A stretch of DNA of 59,098 nucleotides from positions 111,252-170,349 of the forward strand of contig DDWT01000028.1 in assembly GCA_002347365.1 (NCBI GenBank), written 5' to 3'. The notes below the pieces were generated by a model that was not told the origin of the DNA, did no database searches, and was given only the letters and a program-made list of their open reading frames with translations. How positions within the stretch are numbered: position 1 is the first letter of the stretch; each line of letters starts with the position of its first letter. Shown in pieces: positions 43,563-50,790 of the stretch. Position numbers and translations under genes: made by a program. The DNA comes from Actinobacteria bacterium UBA2279 (GTDB taxonomy: Bacteria; Actinomycetota; Coriobacteriia; Anaerosomatales; Anaerosomataceae).

Positions 43563-44891
43563 CTACAGGCCGTGCTGGTTGAGGAACGCGTTGAGCACGT
43601 CACGCAAGCCGGGCTCGCTCGCGTCTTCCACCCGGTAGGTCACGCGCACGCTGGGCTGCTCGATCTTGATGAGTCGGGAGAGGTCGATCGGTGTGGCCAC
43701 GACCACCACGTCGCAGTCGGCGCCGGCGATCGTCGCTTCCAGGTCGGCGAGCTGTTGTGCCGAGTATCCGGCGGCGGGCAGCACCTCGGTCAGGTGCGGG
43801 TAGGCCCTCAGGGTGTCGGCGATCGTGCCCACGGCGGAGGGCCGGGGGTCGACCAGCTCGGCGGCGCCTGCGTCGCGGGCCGCGATGGCTCCCGCGCCAT
43901 AGCGCATGCCGCCGTGCGTGACCGTGGGGCCGTCCTCGATGACGAGCACGCGCTTGCCGCGCACGGCGTCCTTCTCGGCCAGCTCGATCAGCGAGTCGGT
44001 CAGCACGACGATGGCCGAGTGGTTGTGCTCGGCGGCCGTCTGCTTGAGCTGCTCCACCACGGCGGGATCGGCGGTGTTCACCTTGTTGATGACGAGCACG
44101 TCGGCGCGCTTGAGGTTGGACTCACCGGGATAGTAGAGGAGCTCATGGCCCGGGCGGTGCGGGTCGAGCGCGACGATCTCGAGGTCGGGGACGTAGAACG
44201 GCATGTCGTTGTTGCCGCCGTCCCAGATGACGACGTCGGCTTCCTTCTCGGCTTCACGCAGGATCGCCTCGTAGTCCACGCCCGCGTACACCACGATGCC
44301 GGCCTGGACGAGGTGTTCATACTCCTCGCGCTCCTCGATGGTGACGCCCAGCGCGTCGAGGTCCTCGATGGTGGCGTAGCGTTCCACGCGCATCTTGAGC
44401 AGGTCGCGGTAGGGCATGGGGTGGCGTACGTCCACGGCGGTGATGTTGCGCTTGGCGAGCTCCTGGATGACGAGCTTGCTGATGCCGCTCTTGCCCACGC
44501 CGGTGCGTACGGCGCACACGGAGATGACCGGCTTGGTGGACTTCACCATGGTAGGTGCGGCGCCGAGCAGGACGAATTCCGCACCTTCGGCGATCACCGT
44601 CGAAGCTTTGTGCATGACATCCACGTGCGCGATATCGCTATAGGCGAACACGACGCGCTTGGCGCCCTGCTCGCGGATGAGTGACACGAGTTCGCTCTCC
44701 GGCACGATCGGGATGCCGTCGGGGTACAGCGGTCCGGCGATGGCGGCGGGGAAGGTGCGACTGTCGATACCGGGGATCTGGGTCGCGGTGAACGCGATGA
44801 CCTCGGTGGTGGGATCGTCTTTGTACACGAGCTGGAAGTCGTGGAAGTCTCGTCCGGCAGCACCCATGATCACGGTCTTGACGCGTTGCAT
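43563..44891 (-). CDS. COG2403 P-loop GTPase, cyclic-2,3-diphosphoglycerate-synthase-like
   Basis: The 442-residue protein begins with a Rossmann-like domain (VKTVIMGAAGRDFHDF) and continues with a P-loop at AVRTGVGKSG (near 128-138), then IWDGGNNDMPF and VLVINKVNTAD (an NKxD-like guanine motif). The family is named after cyclic-2,3-diphosphoglycerate synthetase of methanogenic archaea, but bacteria are not known to need that solute and the bacterial role is open. It sits directly upstream of arcC with GGGGAGGA before ATG 44891. I infer a carbamoyl-phosphate or nucleobase-related function by context only. Confidence 0.88.
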   Translation of the reverse strand: MQRVKTVIMGAAGRDFHDFQLVYKDDPTTEVIAFTATQIPGIDSRTFPAAIAGPLYPDGIPIVPESELVSLIREQGAKRVVFAYSDIAHVDVMHKASTVIAEGAEFVLLGAAPTMVKSTKPVISVCAVRTGVGKSGISKLVIQELAKRNITAVDVRHPMPYRDLLKMRVERYATIEDLDALGVTIEEREEYEHLVQAGIVVYAGVDYEAILREAEKEADVVIWDGGNNDMPFYVPDLEIVALDPHRPGHELLYYPGESNLKRADVLVINKVNTADPAVVEQLKQTAAEHNHSAIVVLTDSLIELAEKDAVRGKRVLVIEDGPTVTHGGMRYGAGAIAARDAGAAELVDPRPSAVGTIADTLRAYPHLTEVLPAAGYSAQQLADLEATIAGADCDVVVVATPIDLSRLIKIEQPSVRVTYRVEDASEPGLRDVLNAFLNQHGL

Positions 44892-44917
44892 GTTTGTTCC
44901 TCCCCAGGTCTTATCGG

Positions 44918-45685
44918 TCAGAGCTTATCGGCCACGTCCGTTGGGAAACGTGGGTCATCCGCTGGTTCGATACCCGTGCCGCAGTCGAAGGTCTCCCAGC
45001 CGGCGCCGTCGGGGCGCCAGCGCATGTAGACGGCAAGAGGGTCTACCGATGCGCCCGTGTGTGCCACGACACACGATGCCCACCACTCGTGGGCTGCCGT
45101 GCGGGCGATCTTGGGAGTGCCGGCCGACAGAACGGAGCGCGAAAAGCCGCCCTGCGATGCTGCTTCCGCCACCGCGTGTGTCCGCGCCAGCTCTTCGAGC
45201 GTCGTGCGCGCCCGCGTCCACTCGATACTGCCGAGCAGCTCCGCGGACATCCCGGGGAACCACGCGGGATCGAAGGTGGGGGTGCCGTCGAAAGCATCTG
45301 CCGAGAACGTGACGACCCAGGTGTCTCCTCGTCGCACGAGCCCGAGCAGCGTGCGCCAGCCCGTGAGTGTCGGCGGGGCCTCGATGTCGGCGACAGCGGT
45401 ATCGTCCTCGACCTTGAGTTGGTGCACGATGAGGTCCCCGGCGATACGCAGATACTCTTTGGCGCCCTGCGAGATCGCCGCGCTCTCGGGGCTTCCGGCG
45501 ACGGGTGAATAGACACCGGTGAGAGTCGGCTCCTCGACCGGAGCCGTACTCGTCGCTTCGACCACCGATGCGGTCGCTTCCATAGATCGCGTCTTCTCCT
45601 CGTCAACCGCGGGTGCCTCGTGACGCTTGCAGCCTGCGAGGCTGATAAGCGTTATGCAGAACGCTATCACTATTATGCGTTTCAT
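44918..45685 (-). CDS. Lipoprotein of unknown function
   Basis: The 255-residue product has a lipoprotein signal peptide with lipobox LAGC (Cys19), a Thr/Glu/Ala-rich linker (about 25-60) and a globular domain with no recognised family. Sites such as FPGMSAELLGSIEW and HEWWASCVVAH are well defined, so it is a real folded domain. It should be fixed to the outer face of the membrane. It ends 26 bases before the COG2403 gene on the same strand and could be co-transcribed with it. Confidence 0.8.
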   Translation of the reverse strand: MKRIIVIAFCITLISLAGCKRHEAPAVDEEKTRSMEATASVVEATSTAPVEEPTLTGVYSPVAGSPESAAISQGAKEYLRIAGDLIVHQLKVEDDTAVADIEAPPTLTGWRTLLGLVRRGDTWVVTFSADAFDGTPTFDPAWFPGMSAELLGSIEWTRARTTLEELARTHAVAEAASQGGFSRSVLSAGTPKIARTAAHEWWASCVVAHTGASVDPLAVYMRWRPDGAGWETFDCGTGIEPADDPRFPTDVADKL

Positions 45686-45778
45686 ACTGCTCTTTCCCCG
45701 AAGTCGACGCTTTCAGAATACCCCCGCAGTCGCAGGTGTGGCACTATGACACAACGCGCGCTACATGAAGGAGCATGC

Positions 45779-46090
45779 ATGGACATCATTGCCGCCATTG
45801 TCGCCGGCGTAGCAGGGATCGCACTGGGAATCTGGGGCGGGCTCAAGCTGGGCGAGCGCTTGCAGGAGCAGCGCCCATGGAAGTACTGGGCGCTCAACGG
45901 TGTCACCGTGGTCGTGAGCGTGTTCGCGCTTCTGCTGGCCGGGTTCACCCAGCAGGTCTGGGCGTGGGCGCTCGTTCTGGCGATCTTCGCCGGCATGCTC
46001 ACCGGACTGAAATACGGCTACGGCAAGAGTGTCGGTCTGTGGCGCGTGCACGACCGCATCATGCGCTCGGACGAGCACCTGCGCGACTGA
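45779..46090 (+). CDS. Small membrane protein
   Basis: The 103-residue protein has three hydrophobic segments (about 2-20, 36-54 and 60-76) and a basic or acidic C-terminus (RVHDRIMRSDEHLRD). No family is recognised. AAGGAG lies in front of ATG 45779; the longer frame upstream is not needed. It converges with the methyltransferase gene, two bases apart. Confidence 0.75.
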   Translation: MDIIAAIVAGVAGIALGIWGGLKLGERLQEQRPWKYWALNGVTVVVSVFALLLAGFTQQVWAWALVLAIFAGMLTGLKYGYGKSVGLWRVHDRIMRSDEHLRD

Positions 46091-46092
46091 TC

Positions 46093-46671
46093 TCACCCGA
46101 GGCGACGGCCCACGACGATGTCGTGACGGGGCAGCACGTCGGACACACGCACGTCCGCGAAGCCCGCGTTCTCTGCCTGTTGTGCGATCGCAGCACCGCC
46201 GACGCGGTGGGCCAGGGGAGGTCCGGGCTTGCTGTCCTCCAGCCGCCAGTCCACCACTCCCAGCACGCCCCCGGGGCGCAGCAGACGCATCGCCTCGCGC
46301 AGCAGCGGGATGCCATCCCCGACCTCGTGGTGCAGGTTGATGCTGTAGACGAGGTCGGCAACACCATCGGGCATCGGCACGTGTGAGACATCGGCGTCGA
46401 CCGGGATCACAATGCCATCCAGATCGCGGGGAAGGTGCTCGGCCATCCACTGCAGCATGAGCGGCTCGCTGTCTACCGCGTAGATAACGCCGTCTCCGAG
46501 GCGTTCGGCGAACTCCCTGGCGAATATGCCGGTGCCTGCCCCCAGTTCGATCACCGTCGCCGGGTCGTCCACCCCGAACGTGTCCCAGATGCGCTCAGGT
46601 ATCAGATCGATGAAGCGCGCGGGGTCGTTGAGCTTCGGCAACTTGGCGGGGTCGAATCTATGCGCGCTCAC
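46093..46671 (-). CDS. Class I SAM-dependent methyltransferase
   Basis: The 192-residue protein has motif I VIELGAGTGIFAREFA (near 41-56), an acidic loop VYSINLHHE and the post-II region LLRPGGVLGVVDWR, as in small-molecule (UbiE-type) methyltransferases. The substrate is unknown. GTG 46671 is preceded by GAGAGGAG. It is divergent from the secreted DUF gene, so the promoter region 46672-46815 is shared. Confidence 0.9.
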   Translation of the reverse strand: MSAHRFDPAKLPKLNDPARFIDLIPERIWDTFGVDDPATVIELGAGTGIFAREFAERLGDGVIYAVDSEPLMLQWMAEHLPRDLDGIVIPVDADVSHVPMPDGVADLVYSINLHHEVGDGIPLLREAMRLLRPGGVLGVVDWRLEDSKPGPPLAHRVGGAAIAQQAENAGFADVRVSDVLPRHDIVVGRRLG

Positions 46672-46738
46672 AGGCGTCTCCTCTCGGCGGGTAGGGTGTT
46701 GATTCCCGTTTCAGGGTTCACTACAGCGCTACCGCGCC

Positions 46739-46770
46739 TTCACATCCTGTTCACACCTGCTGGCGATACT
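46739..46770 (+). promoter_or_regulatory. Direct repeats typical of an OmpR/PhoB-class response regulator, with -10
   Basis: Two TTCACA half-sites start at 46739 and 46750, exactly 11 bases apart, the repeat period used by PhoB/OmpR-type regulators and similar to the actinobacterial PHO box. A GATACT hexamer at 46765-46770 follows nine bases after the second copy, so the sites overlap the -35 position, as in activated promoters. Confidence 0.5.
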
Positions 46771-46815
46771 CAGGTAAGCAAGCAAAGCACATCGACTCCA
46801 ACAGGAGGTGTCACC

Positions 46816-47346
46816 ATGAAGAAAGGCAAGTCCATCGCACTGGTCACCGCAGGGCTCGTCGCCGGTATCGTTCTCGGCAGCGTGAGCTTCGCGACGGCCG
46901 CACCCGCCGACTACACGCCCACCAACACGGTTGCTGCGTGCGGCCTGCAGATCGGGCAGTCGCTTCGCGACGCCGGCGGCCGACTGATCGACGTCGTGGC
47001 CGATCTCACCGGTCTTTCCACCGACGAGGTTGCCGCACAGCGCGCTGACGGCAAGTCGATCGCCACTATCGCCGAGGAGAACGGCGTCGAGTCTGACGCG
47101 GTCGTCGACGAGGCAATGTCACTTCGAAAGGCCGCTCTCGACGAGCGCGTGGCTGACGGTACGCTGACTCAGGAGCAGGCTGACGCCATGCTCGAGCAGA
47201 TGACCGAGCGTCTCGGCGAGCGCGTCGACACGACCGAGGTCGGTCCTCCCAGCTGGTCCGGCGGCCAGGGCCGTGGCGGCATGGGTGGCGGCCAGGGAAT
47301 GCGTGGCGCCGGTGCGGGCACGGGCATCTGTATCGCCACTGACTAG
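46816..47346 (+). CDS. Secreted small protein, DUF2680-like, with Gly-rich tail
   Basis: The 176-residue protein has a signal peptide (about 1-30, ending FATAAPA), a helical middle with two repeats about Asp/Glu-rich helices (ERVADGTLTQEQADAM is the classic DUF2680 pattern) and a Gly/Met-rich tail (RGGMGGGQGMRGAG). Proteins of this type are often induced by envelope stress or by metals; here the upstream direct repeats suggest two-component control. AGGAGG precedes ATG 46816 and a strong terminator follows. The Met-rich tail could bind copper (inference). Confidence 0.8.
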   Translation: MKKGKSIALVTAGLVAGIVLGSVSFATAAPADYTPTNTVAACGLQIGQSLRDAGGRLIDVVADLTGLSTDEVAAQRADGKSIATIAEENGVESDAVVDEAMSLRKAALDERVADGTLTQEQADAMLEQMTERLGERVDTTEVGPPSWSGGQGRGGMGGGQGMRGAGAGTGICIATD

Positions 47347-47368
47347 CACGTGACGTGCTGAGAATCCA

Positions 47369-47403
47369 GGGAGTCGGCCTTCGGGCCGGCTCCCTTTCTT
47401 TTT
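47369..47403 (+). terminator. Intrinsic terminator with TTCG loop
   Basis: An 11-bp stem with one G-T pair (47369-47379 with 47384-47394) closes a TTCG loop and is followed by TTTCTTTTT. It terminates the DUF2680-like transcript. Confidence 0.9.
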
Positions 47404-47550
47404 GCGGCGCGGGAGGGCGGCGTCGAATACCCGTCATTCGGGGTACGTTCCGTCTGTGCAGTGCATGCCTGCGCCCTGGTGTACCATGTGCACAGGAGTC
47501 CAATCGCGCCGCGACAACGCGACCGCGCTACTACTACAGGAGGCCGAAAT

Positions 47551-48351
47551 ATGGCCGATGATGCACATTCGCTCGCAGTCCTCGTTGACTTCGAGAATCT
47601 CGCACTAGGTCTGGAGCGGCCCAACGGACCACGGTCTCGTGGTTCGGCCAAGCCCACGAAGGCGCCCGAGAAGGTAGAGGTCAAGCTCATCCTCGAGCGA
47701 CTCGTTGAGAAGGGCAAGGTCATCGTCAAGCGGGCCTATGCCGACTGGGGCCGGTTCTCGGCATACCGGGAGATCATGCACGACGCGGGGGTCCAGATGA
47801 TGGAGATCCCGGAGCGCGGCATGACCGGCAAGAATCACGCCGACATCCAGCTCTGCGTCGATGCCATGGACCTGTGCTGGTCCAAAGAGCACATCGATAC
47901 GTTCGTCATCGTCTCAGGGGACAGCGACTTCACGCCGCTCGTCTCCAAGCTCAAGGAGAACGGCAAGACGGTCATCGGTCTGGGAACCAAAGACTCCACA
48001 AGTGATCTGCTCGCGGCCAGCTGCGATGAGTTCATCTACTACGAGGACATCGTCAAGGGTCCCGGCGCACCCGGTGTCTCGGTCACCGAGATCCCGCAGA
48101 AGAAGCGCCCGGCGATGCAGCTTCTCATCGAGGCCGTACAGGCGCTACAGCGCGAGAACAAAGACATCATGCATTCATCCATGGTCAAAGACACCATGAA
48201 GCGCAAGCAGCCGCAGTTCTCCGAGTCCAGCTATGGCTACCGCTCCTTCTCCGAGTTGCTGCAGGATGCCGAGCGTTCGGGCATCATCACACTGCGTACC
48301 GACCAGCGCTCCGGCACGTGGGTAGTCGTTGGGTTCGCGGAGAAGAAGTGA
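47551..48351 (+). CDS. NYN-domain (LabA/DUF88) putative nuclease with OST-HTH-like C-terminus
   Basis: The 266-residue protein has a NYN domain (about 8-165) with its acidic active-site residues in AVLVDFENLA, KNHADIQLCVDAMD and IVSGDSDFTPLV, like LabA/TM0565-type PIN-related nucleases. A winged-helix OST-HTH/LOTUS-like domain (about 188-262, with SYGYRSFSELLQDAERSG) should bind RNA. An RNA-processing or silencing role is likely. GGAGG precedes ATG 47551. It overlaps the next gene by four bases (GTGA). Confidence 0.92.
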   Translation: MADDAHSLAVLVDFENLALGLERPNGPRSRGSAKPTKAPEKVEVKLILERLVEKGKVIVKRAYADWGRFSAYREIMHDAGVQMMEIPERGMTGKNHADIQLCVDAMDLCWSKEHIDTFVIVSGDSDFTPLVSKLKENGKTVIGLGTKDSTSDLLAASCDEFIYYEDIVKGPGAPGVSVTEIPQKKRPAMQLLIEAVQALQRENKDIMHSSMVKDTMKRKQPQFSESSYGYRSFSELLQDAERSGIITLRTDQRSGTWVVVGFAEKK

Positions 48352-49472
48352 GTGCGCACGAATCCAGGCCGCTTCACCAGCGCTACCCTGACCTGCGCGA
48401 GGTGCTTTCTCACGTAGCGCTCGGCATGCTCCCCACGCCCGTGCAGCACGCCGTTGAGCTTGGCGAACGCCTCGGCGTGGGTGGTCTTCACATCAAGCGC
48501 GATGATCTTTCAGGCGACGTCTACGGCGGCAACAAGGTGCGCAAGCTCGAGTTCCTGCTCGGCGATGCGTTGCGCGCCGGCGCCCGCGAGGTGCTGACAT
48601 TCGGCGCTGCGGGCTCGAACCATGCGCTTGCGACGGCGATCTATGCGCGTGCTCTGGGACTGCGTGCGAGCTCCTACCTGTTGCCGCAACCCAACGCGCG
48701 CTATGTGGAACGCAACCTGCTCGCTGCTTCGGGCGTGGGTGCTGCGCTCCACTACTTCGAGGACCGGGAGCACGCACAGGCGGCGGCGTGGGCGCATTCC
48801 ACGCGCATGGAGATGGAACACGGCGAGAAGCCCTACGTGATCCCCTTCGGCGGGACCACGCCGATGAGTGCTGCAGGCGACGCGGATGCGGGACTCGAGC
48901 TTGCCGCACAGGTGGAGCGTGGAGAGCTTCCCGTTCCCGACCTCGTCTACGTCGCGTTCGGTTCGATGGGAACCGCCGCCGGCGTCGCACTTGGACTCGC
49001 ACTGGCCGGTATCGAGGCCGAGGTGCGCGCGGTGCGTGTCGTGCCGTCGGTACTCAGTCCGCTCACACAGTGGCGCTCACTGCTCGCCGATGCGCTCGTG
49101 CTGCTCGCTTCGGGGGGTGCCACGATCCCCGACGGCGCACTCGACCGGGTACGTGTCGTCGATGGCTATCTCGGCGATGGGTATGCGCAGTTCACGCCGG
49201 AAGGCGTTGAGGCGATCGAACTCGTCAAGGCTTTCGCCGGTGTGACGCTGGAAGGCACCTATACCGGCAAGACGTTTGCGGCGCTGATCGCCGACGCGCG
49301 CGCAGGTGAGCTTGCGGGCCGCAACGTCGTGTTCTGGAACACGTACAACTCGCGCGACCTGGGCCCGCTCACCGCGGGCATCGACTACCGCGAGTTGCCC
49401 GAGGGGTTGCATCCGTACTTCGAGACCGACGTGCAACCTCTAGACGCGCGACTCGCCGAGCTGGGAGCGTAG
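48348..49472 (+). CDS. D-cysteine desulfhydrase / ACC deaminase family (PLP)
   Basis: The 374-residue protein has the PLP fold-type II pattern: IKRDDLSGDVYGGNKVRKLEFLL (with the PLP lysine in NKVRK), GAAGSNHALATAIYAR, FGSMGTAAGVALGL and a C-terminal TYTGKTFAAL segment. This subfamily includes D-cysteine desulfhydrase and 1-aminocyclopropane-1-carboxylate deaminase; D-cysteine release of sulfide is the more likely bacterial role. GTG 48348 overlaps the NYN gene. The link between the two is translation only. Confidence 0.9.
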   Translation: MSAHESRPLHQRYPDLREVLSHVALGMLPTPVQHAVELGERLGVGGLHIKRDDLSGDVYGGNKVRKLEFLLGDALRAGAREVLTFGAAGSNHALATAIYARALGLRASSYLLPQPNARYVERNLLAASGVGAALHYFEDREHAQAAAWAHSTRMEMEHGEKPYVIPFGGTTPMSAAGDADAGLELAAQVERGELPVPDLVYVAFGSMGTAAGVALGLALAGIEAEVRAVRVVPSVLSPLTQWRSLLADALVLLASGGATIPDGALDRVRVVDGYLGDGYAQFTPEGVEAIELVKAFAGVTLEGTYTGKTFAALIADARAGELAGRNVVFWNTYNSRDLGPLTAGIDYRELPEGLHPYFETDVQPLDARLAELGA

Positions 49473-49478
49473 GACACC

Positions 49479-50789
49479 ATGCGCATCGCGTATTTCACCG
49501 ACTGCTATATGCCGGAGATCAACGGTGTCGTCACGAGCATCGAATCGCACACCCGTCTCCTTGCCGAGCGGGGGCACGAGATCCTCATCATCTGCCCGAA
49601 GTACGCCGAGCCGTACGTGGACGATCGCCCCGGTATCACCGTCGCCCGCTACCCGTCGTTCAGCTTCATCACGAACAAAGCGACGCGTGTGGCGTTGCCC
49701 TCCACGATTTCGGTGGCCCAGCAGCTCCGACGCTTCGGCCCCGACCTGGTGCACATCCATACGCCGCTTTCCATGGGCGTCATCGGTCTGCTCGTGACCA
49801 AGATGTTGCGTCTGCCGAACGTGCAGACGTACCACACCTACATCCCTGATTTCATGCAGTACATCGAGCCGGCGCGGATCCTTCGGTTCGATGAGCTTTC
49901 CGAGCGGGTCACCAACTCCTACGTCTTCGAGGCGTGGATGGAGTCCGGTGTGTGGCAGCGGGTCGTGCGGTCGCGCGCGTTTCTCGAGGAACGTACCGAT
50001 GAGTTGTTCGACGAGCTCATCGGCATCTCCGCCGAGGTGGTCGAGCAAGACCCGCACGAGCTCTCGACGCGGTTCGCATGGCGCTATACCCGTGCGATCT
50101 ACAATCGTGCCGACCTTGTCATCACCCCGTCCTCCACGCTCAAGCGCGAGTTGATGCAGCACGGTGTAACGGTGCCCGTTGACTACATGAGCAACGGTCT
50201 GGACCTCAGCCTCATCGCTCCCAAGGAGTCCTGGGAGCCACGGCGTCGCATGCTGCACGCGGGACGGCTCGGCTTCGAGAAGAACGTGGACGTCGTCATC
50301 AAGGCGTTCGCGCGCATCACGGCCGAACTGCCGGGATGGGAGCTGCACATCGCCGGCGACGGACCTGCGCGCGAGTCACTCGAGCGCCTGGCCGAGCGGC
50401 TCGAGCTGCAAGACAGCGTACGCTTCCTGGGCTTCTCCGATCGTGCCACGCTCGTGTCGTCATATCGCGACTACGACATCTTCGTCACAGCCAGCACTAT
50501 CGAGACACAGGGCATCGTGCTCCTGGAGTCCATGGCGGCCGGTTTGCCGGTCATCGGAGTGCGGGCGCTTGCGATCCCCGAGCTTGTACGGGCAGGCCGC
50601 AATGGCATCATCGTGGCGCCGGGCGACGTGCAGAGCATGGCCGAGGCGATGCGCCGACTCGCGAATGATGACGGGTTGCGCGAGCGGTTCGGGCACGCAT
50701 CGCGTGCGGACGTCGCGCGCCACGAACTCGCGGCAGTGGTCACTCAACTGGAGACCCTCTACCGACAGACCATCGCAGCAAGGGGCTGA
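49479..50789 (+). CDS. Glycosyltransferase family 4 (GT4), lipid-glycosylating type
   Basis: The 436-residue protein has the GT-B layout: MRIAYFTDCYMPEINGVVTSI at the N-terminus, HIHTPLSMG, HAGRLGFEKNVD, and the EX7E motif ETQGIVLLESMAAGLPVIG. It is closest in style to 1,2-diacylglycerol 3-glucosyltransferases, which make glycolipid anchors. Acceptor and sugar are inference. It follows the desulfhydrase gene by six bases and precedes rlmL by one, so four genes from 47551 on may form one transcript. Confidence 0.9.
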   Translation: MRIAYFTDCYMPEINGVVTSIESHTRLLAERGHEILIICPKYAEPYVDDRPGITVARYPSFSFITNKATRVALPSTISVAQQLRRFGPDLVHIHTPLSMGVIGLLVTKMLRLPNVQTYHTYIPDFMQYIEPARILRFDELSERVTNSYVFEAWMESGVWQRVVRSRAFLEERTDELFDELIGISAEVVEQDPHELSTRFAWRYTRAIYNRADLVITPSSTLKRELMQHGVTVPVDYMSNGLDLSLIAPKESWEPRRRMLHAGRLGFEKNVDVVIKAFARITAELPGWELHIAGDGPARESLERLAERLELQDSVRFLGFSDRATLVSSYRDYDIFVTASTIETQGIVLLESMAAGLPVIGVRALAIPELVRAGRNGIIVAPGDVQSMAEAMRRLANDDGLRERFGHASRADVARHELAAVVTQLETLYRQTIAARG

Positions 50790-50790
50790 C

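Noticed and set aside
43326..44684. 452-residue plus-strand frame opposite arcC and COG2403
   Set aside because: Its His/Val/Asp repeats are typical antisense composition; the minus-strand genes have intact motifs.
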